The notes under the pieces were generated by a model, which saw nothing but the letters and a program-made list of their open reading frames with translations, was not told the DNA's origin and searched no databases. Shown here piece after piece: positions 13,894-14,853 of a DNA stretch of 14,853 bases. Origin of the DNA: a bacterium (GTDB lineage Bacteria; UBP14; UBA6098; B30-G16); assembly GCA_027007865.1 (NCBI GenBank), contig JALTEE010000513.1, forward strand, positions 1-14,853, in the 5' to 3' direction. Both the position numbers and the translations under genes were made by a program. Within the stretch, counting starts at the first letter, position 1; every line of letters begins with the position of its first letter.

Positions 13894-14652
13894 ATGCTTA
13901 CATATTGGGATGTCTTATTTTCGCTTACATTTGTCGCAATCGCTTTTGGTATATCGTTGTCGGAGAAATTGCGTTTGGAGCGCGATATAATCGAAGCAAC
14001 CGTCCGCTCGTTTGTTCAACTAATTGCTGTCGGATATTTGCTGAAATTCATTTTCGCTGAAAACCATATTCTGTGGACAATAAGCATGATATTCGTTATG
14101 ACGCTCATCGGCGCATATACCAGTGCAGGCAGGGCGAAAGGGATTTTTAGACCATTTCCTATTACATTAACTGCGATGATGCTTTCGATTATCGTTGCCG
14201 TAATTATTTTACTAAGTCTTAGGATTATTTCACCAAAACCGATGTATCTTATTCCAATAGCGGGAATGGTAATCGGCAATACGATGAATACTGCATCTAT
14301 TACTATGATACGCCTTCGGGATGGTATTGCAGATAATCGCGAGAAAATCGAAGTTATGCTCGCTCTCGGCAAATCCCCGAAATTAGCGTCCTCTAATACC
14401 ATAAAATCGGCGATGCGCCTCGCTCTGATACCACGACTCGACAGCGTAAAGGTCGCCGGTGTAATTCATATGCCCGGTGCGATGACCGGAATGATACTTG
14501 CCGGTGCTTCACCTATCCAAGCAATAAAATTTCAGATAATCATTATGTATTTAATTATCGGAACTCCTGCAATCGCTGCGATAGTGTGCACGAGATTAGG
14601 ATATAAAAGATTTTTTAATAAATACGAACAACTCGTAATTAACAGAACATAA
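13894..14652 (+). CDS. fetB: UPF0014 permease, FetB-like
   Basis: A 252-residue inner-membrane permease with about six or seven helices. Characteristic UPF0014 stretches are RSFVQLIAVGYLLKFIF (about 38-54), YLIPIAGMVIGNTMNTASI (about 118-136) and HMPGAMTGMILAGASPIQAI (about 191-210). With the ATPase next door it would form a FetAB-type exporter; in E. coli this system protects against iron-mediated peroxide stress, while plant and other bacterial relatives have been linked to aluminium or metal tolerance. The ribosome binding site TTAGGAGA lies just before ATG 13894. Its stop overlaps the start of the next ORF (TAATG), extending the operon. Confidence 0.93.
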   Translation: MLTYWDVLFSLTFVAIAFGISLSEKLRLERDIIEATVRSFVQLIAVGYLLKFIFAENHILWTISMIFVMTLIGAYTSAGRAKGIFRPFPITLTAMMLSIIVAVIILLSLRIISPKPMYLIPIAGMVIGNTMNTASITMIRLRDGIADNREKIEVMLALGKSPKLASSNTIKSAMRLALIPRLDSVKVAGVIHMPGAMTGMILAGASPIQAIKFQIIIMYLIIGTPAIAAIVCTRLGYKRFFNKYEQLVINRT

Positions 14653-14853
14653 TGAAAAAGAAATATTACATCACCGCAATTTCGCTACTTATTTATCTCT
14701 TTTCGAATTCGCTATTTATATATAAGTATTCTGCGGCGTATATTGCGTTTCAACCGATTATATCCGTGTTATTATATGTAATATTATTTTCTATATTTTT
14801 TTATTTAATATATTATTCAAAGCATTTTAAATTATTAAAGGATAATACATTTT
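14652..14853 (+). CDS. small membrane protein, truncated by window end
   Basis: This frame opens with ATG overlapping the fetB stop (TAATG) and stays open for 67 codons to the end of the window. The product starts MKKKYYITAISLLIYLFSNS and shows two predicted transmembrane helices (about residues 7-25 and 31-55) separated by a short loop, then a basic stretch SKHFKLLK. Base composition is noticeably more AT-rich than the fetAB genes. I do not recognise the family. Coupling to fetB suggests co-expression with the transporter, but a role in it is unproven. The C-terminus is missing. Confidence 0.7.
   Translation, partial: MKKKYYITAISLLIYLFSNSLFIYKYSAAYIAFQPIISVLLYVILFSIFFYLIYYSKHFKLLKDNTF

Overview
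The window looks like chromosomal DNA of a didermic (Gram-negative-type) bacterium, probably from the FCB (Fibrobacteres-Chlorobi-Bacteroidetes) assemblage or one of its uncultured candidate phyla. The support is a secreted subtilase whose C-terminal tail reads like a type IX secretion (Por) sorting domain, an outer-membrane beta-barrel protein ending in an aromatic residue, a lipoprotein, and a D-Ala-D-Ala ligase for peptidoglycan. I cannot name a species. There are no transposase, integrase, phage or CRISPR genes; every complete CDS is intact and gene order is compact.

Left block (222-3358, + strand): six close-packed genes, probably one transcription unit: a YtxH-like protein, a YtxG/DUF948-like membrane protein, D-alanine--D-alanine ligase (ddl), single-strand DNA-binding protein (ssb), the RNase P protein subunit (rnpA) and ribulose-phosphate 3-epimerase (rpe). 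A gene-free stretch (3359-3667) follows. It is full of palindromic repeats: an 85-bp palindrome built from ATTCCC-N8/9-GGGAAT units, bracketed by two copies of a 39-nt repeat exactly 180 bp apart. A decayed relative of the palindrome precedes the first gene. Next is an SPFH/prohibitin-like membrane protein (3668-4513), which ends in a terminator shared with the converging operon.

Middle block (12207 down to 4554, - strand): an NAD-dependent sugar epimerase, a DPM1-like family 2 glycosyltransferase, a DUF2304 membrane protein and a helix-hairpin-helix/beta-barrel outer-membrane protein are chained by overlapping start and stop codons. After a 215-bp gap come the secreted subtilase, truA and an LPG-synthase-type (UPF0104) integral membrane protein. 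The theme of the first four is envelope glycan or lipid-linked sugar synthesis coupled to an outer-membrane protein.

Right block (12289 to the end, + strand): divergent from the epimerase. It holds a PKD-like lipoprotein, a FetA-like ABC ATPase, a FetB-like (UPF0014) permease and the start of an AT-rich two-helix membrane protein cut by the window edge. It resembles the metal-export FetAB system with a surface or periplasmic lipoprotein added.

Nothing here is unmistakably a new defence or mobile system. The less ordinary items are the palindromic repeat family, the nested alternative hairpins between truA and the membrane-protein gene, the barrel protein with a helix-hairpin-helix N-terminus embedded in a glycan operon, and the lipoprotein-FetAB-membrane protein cluster.
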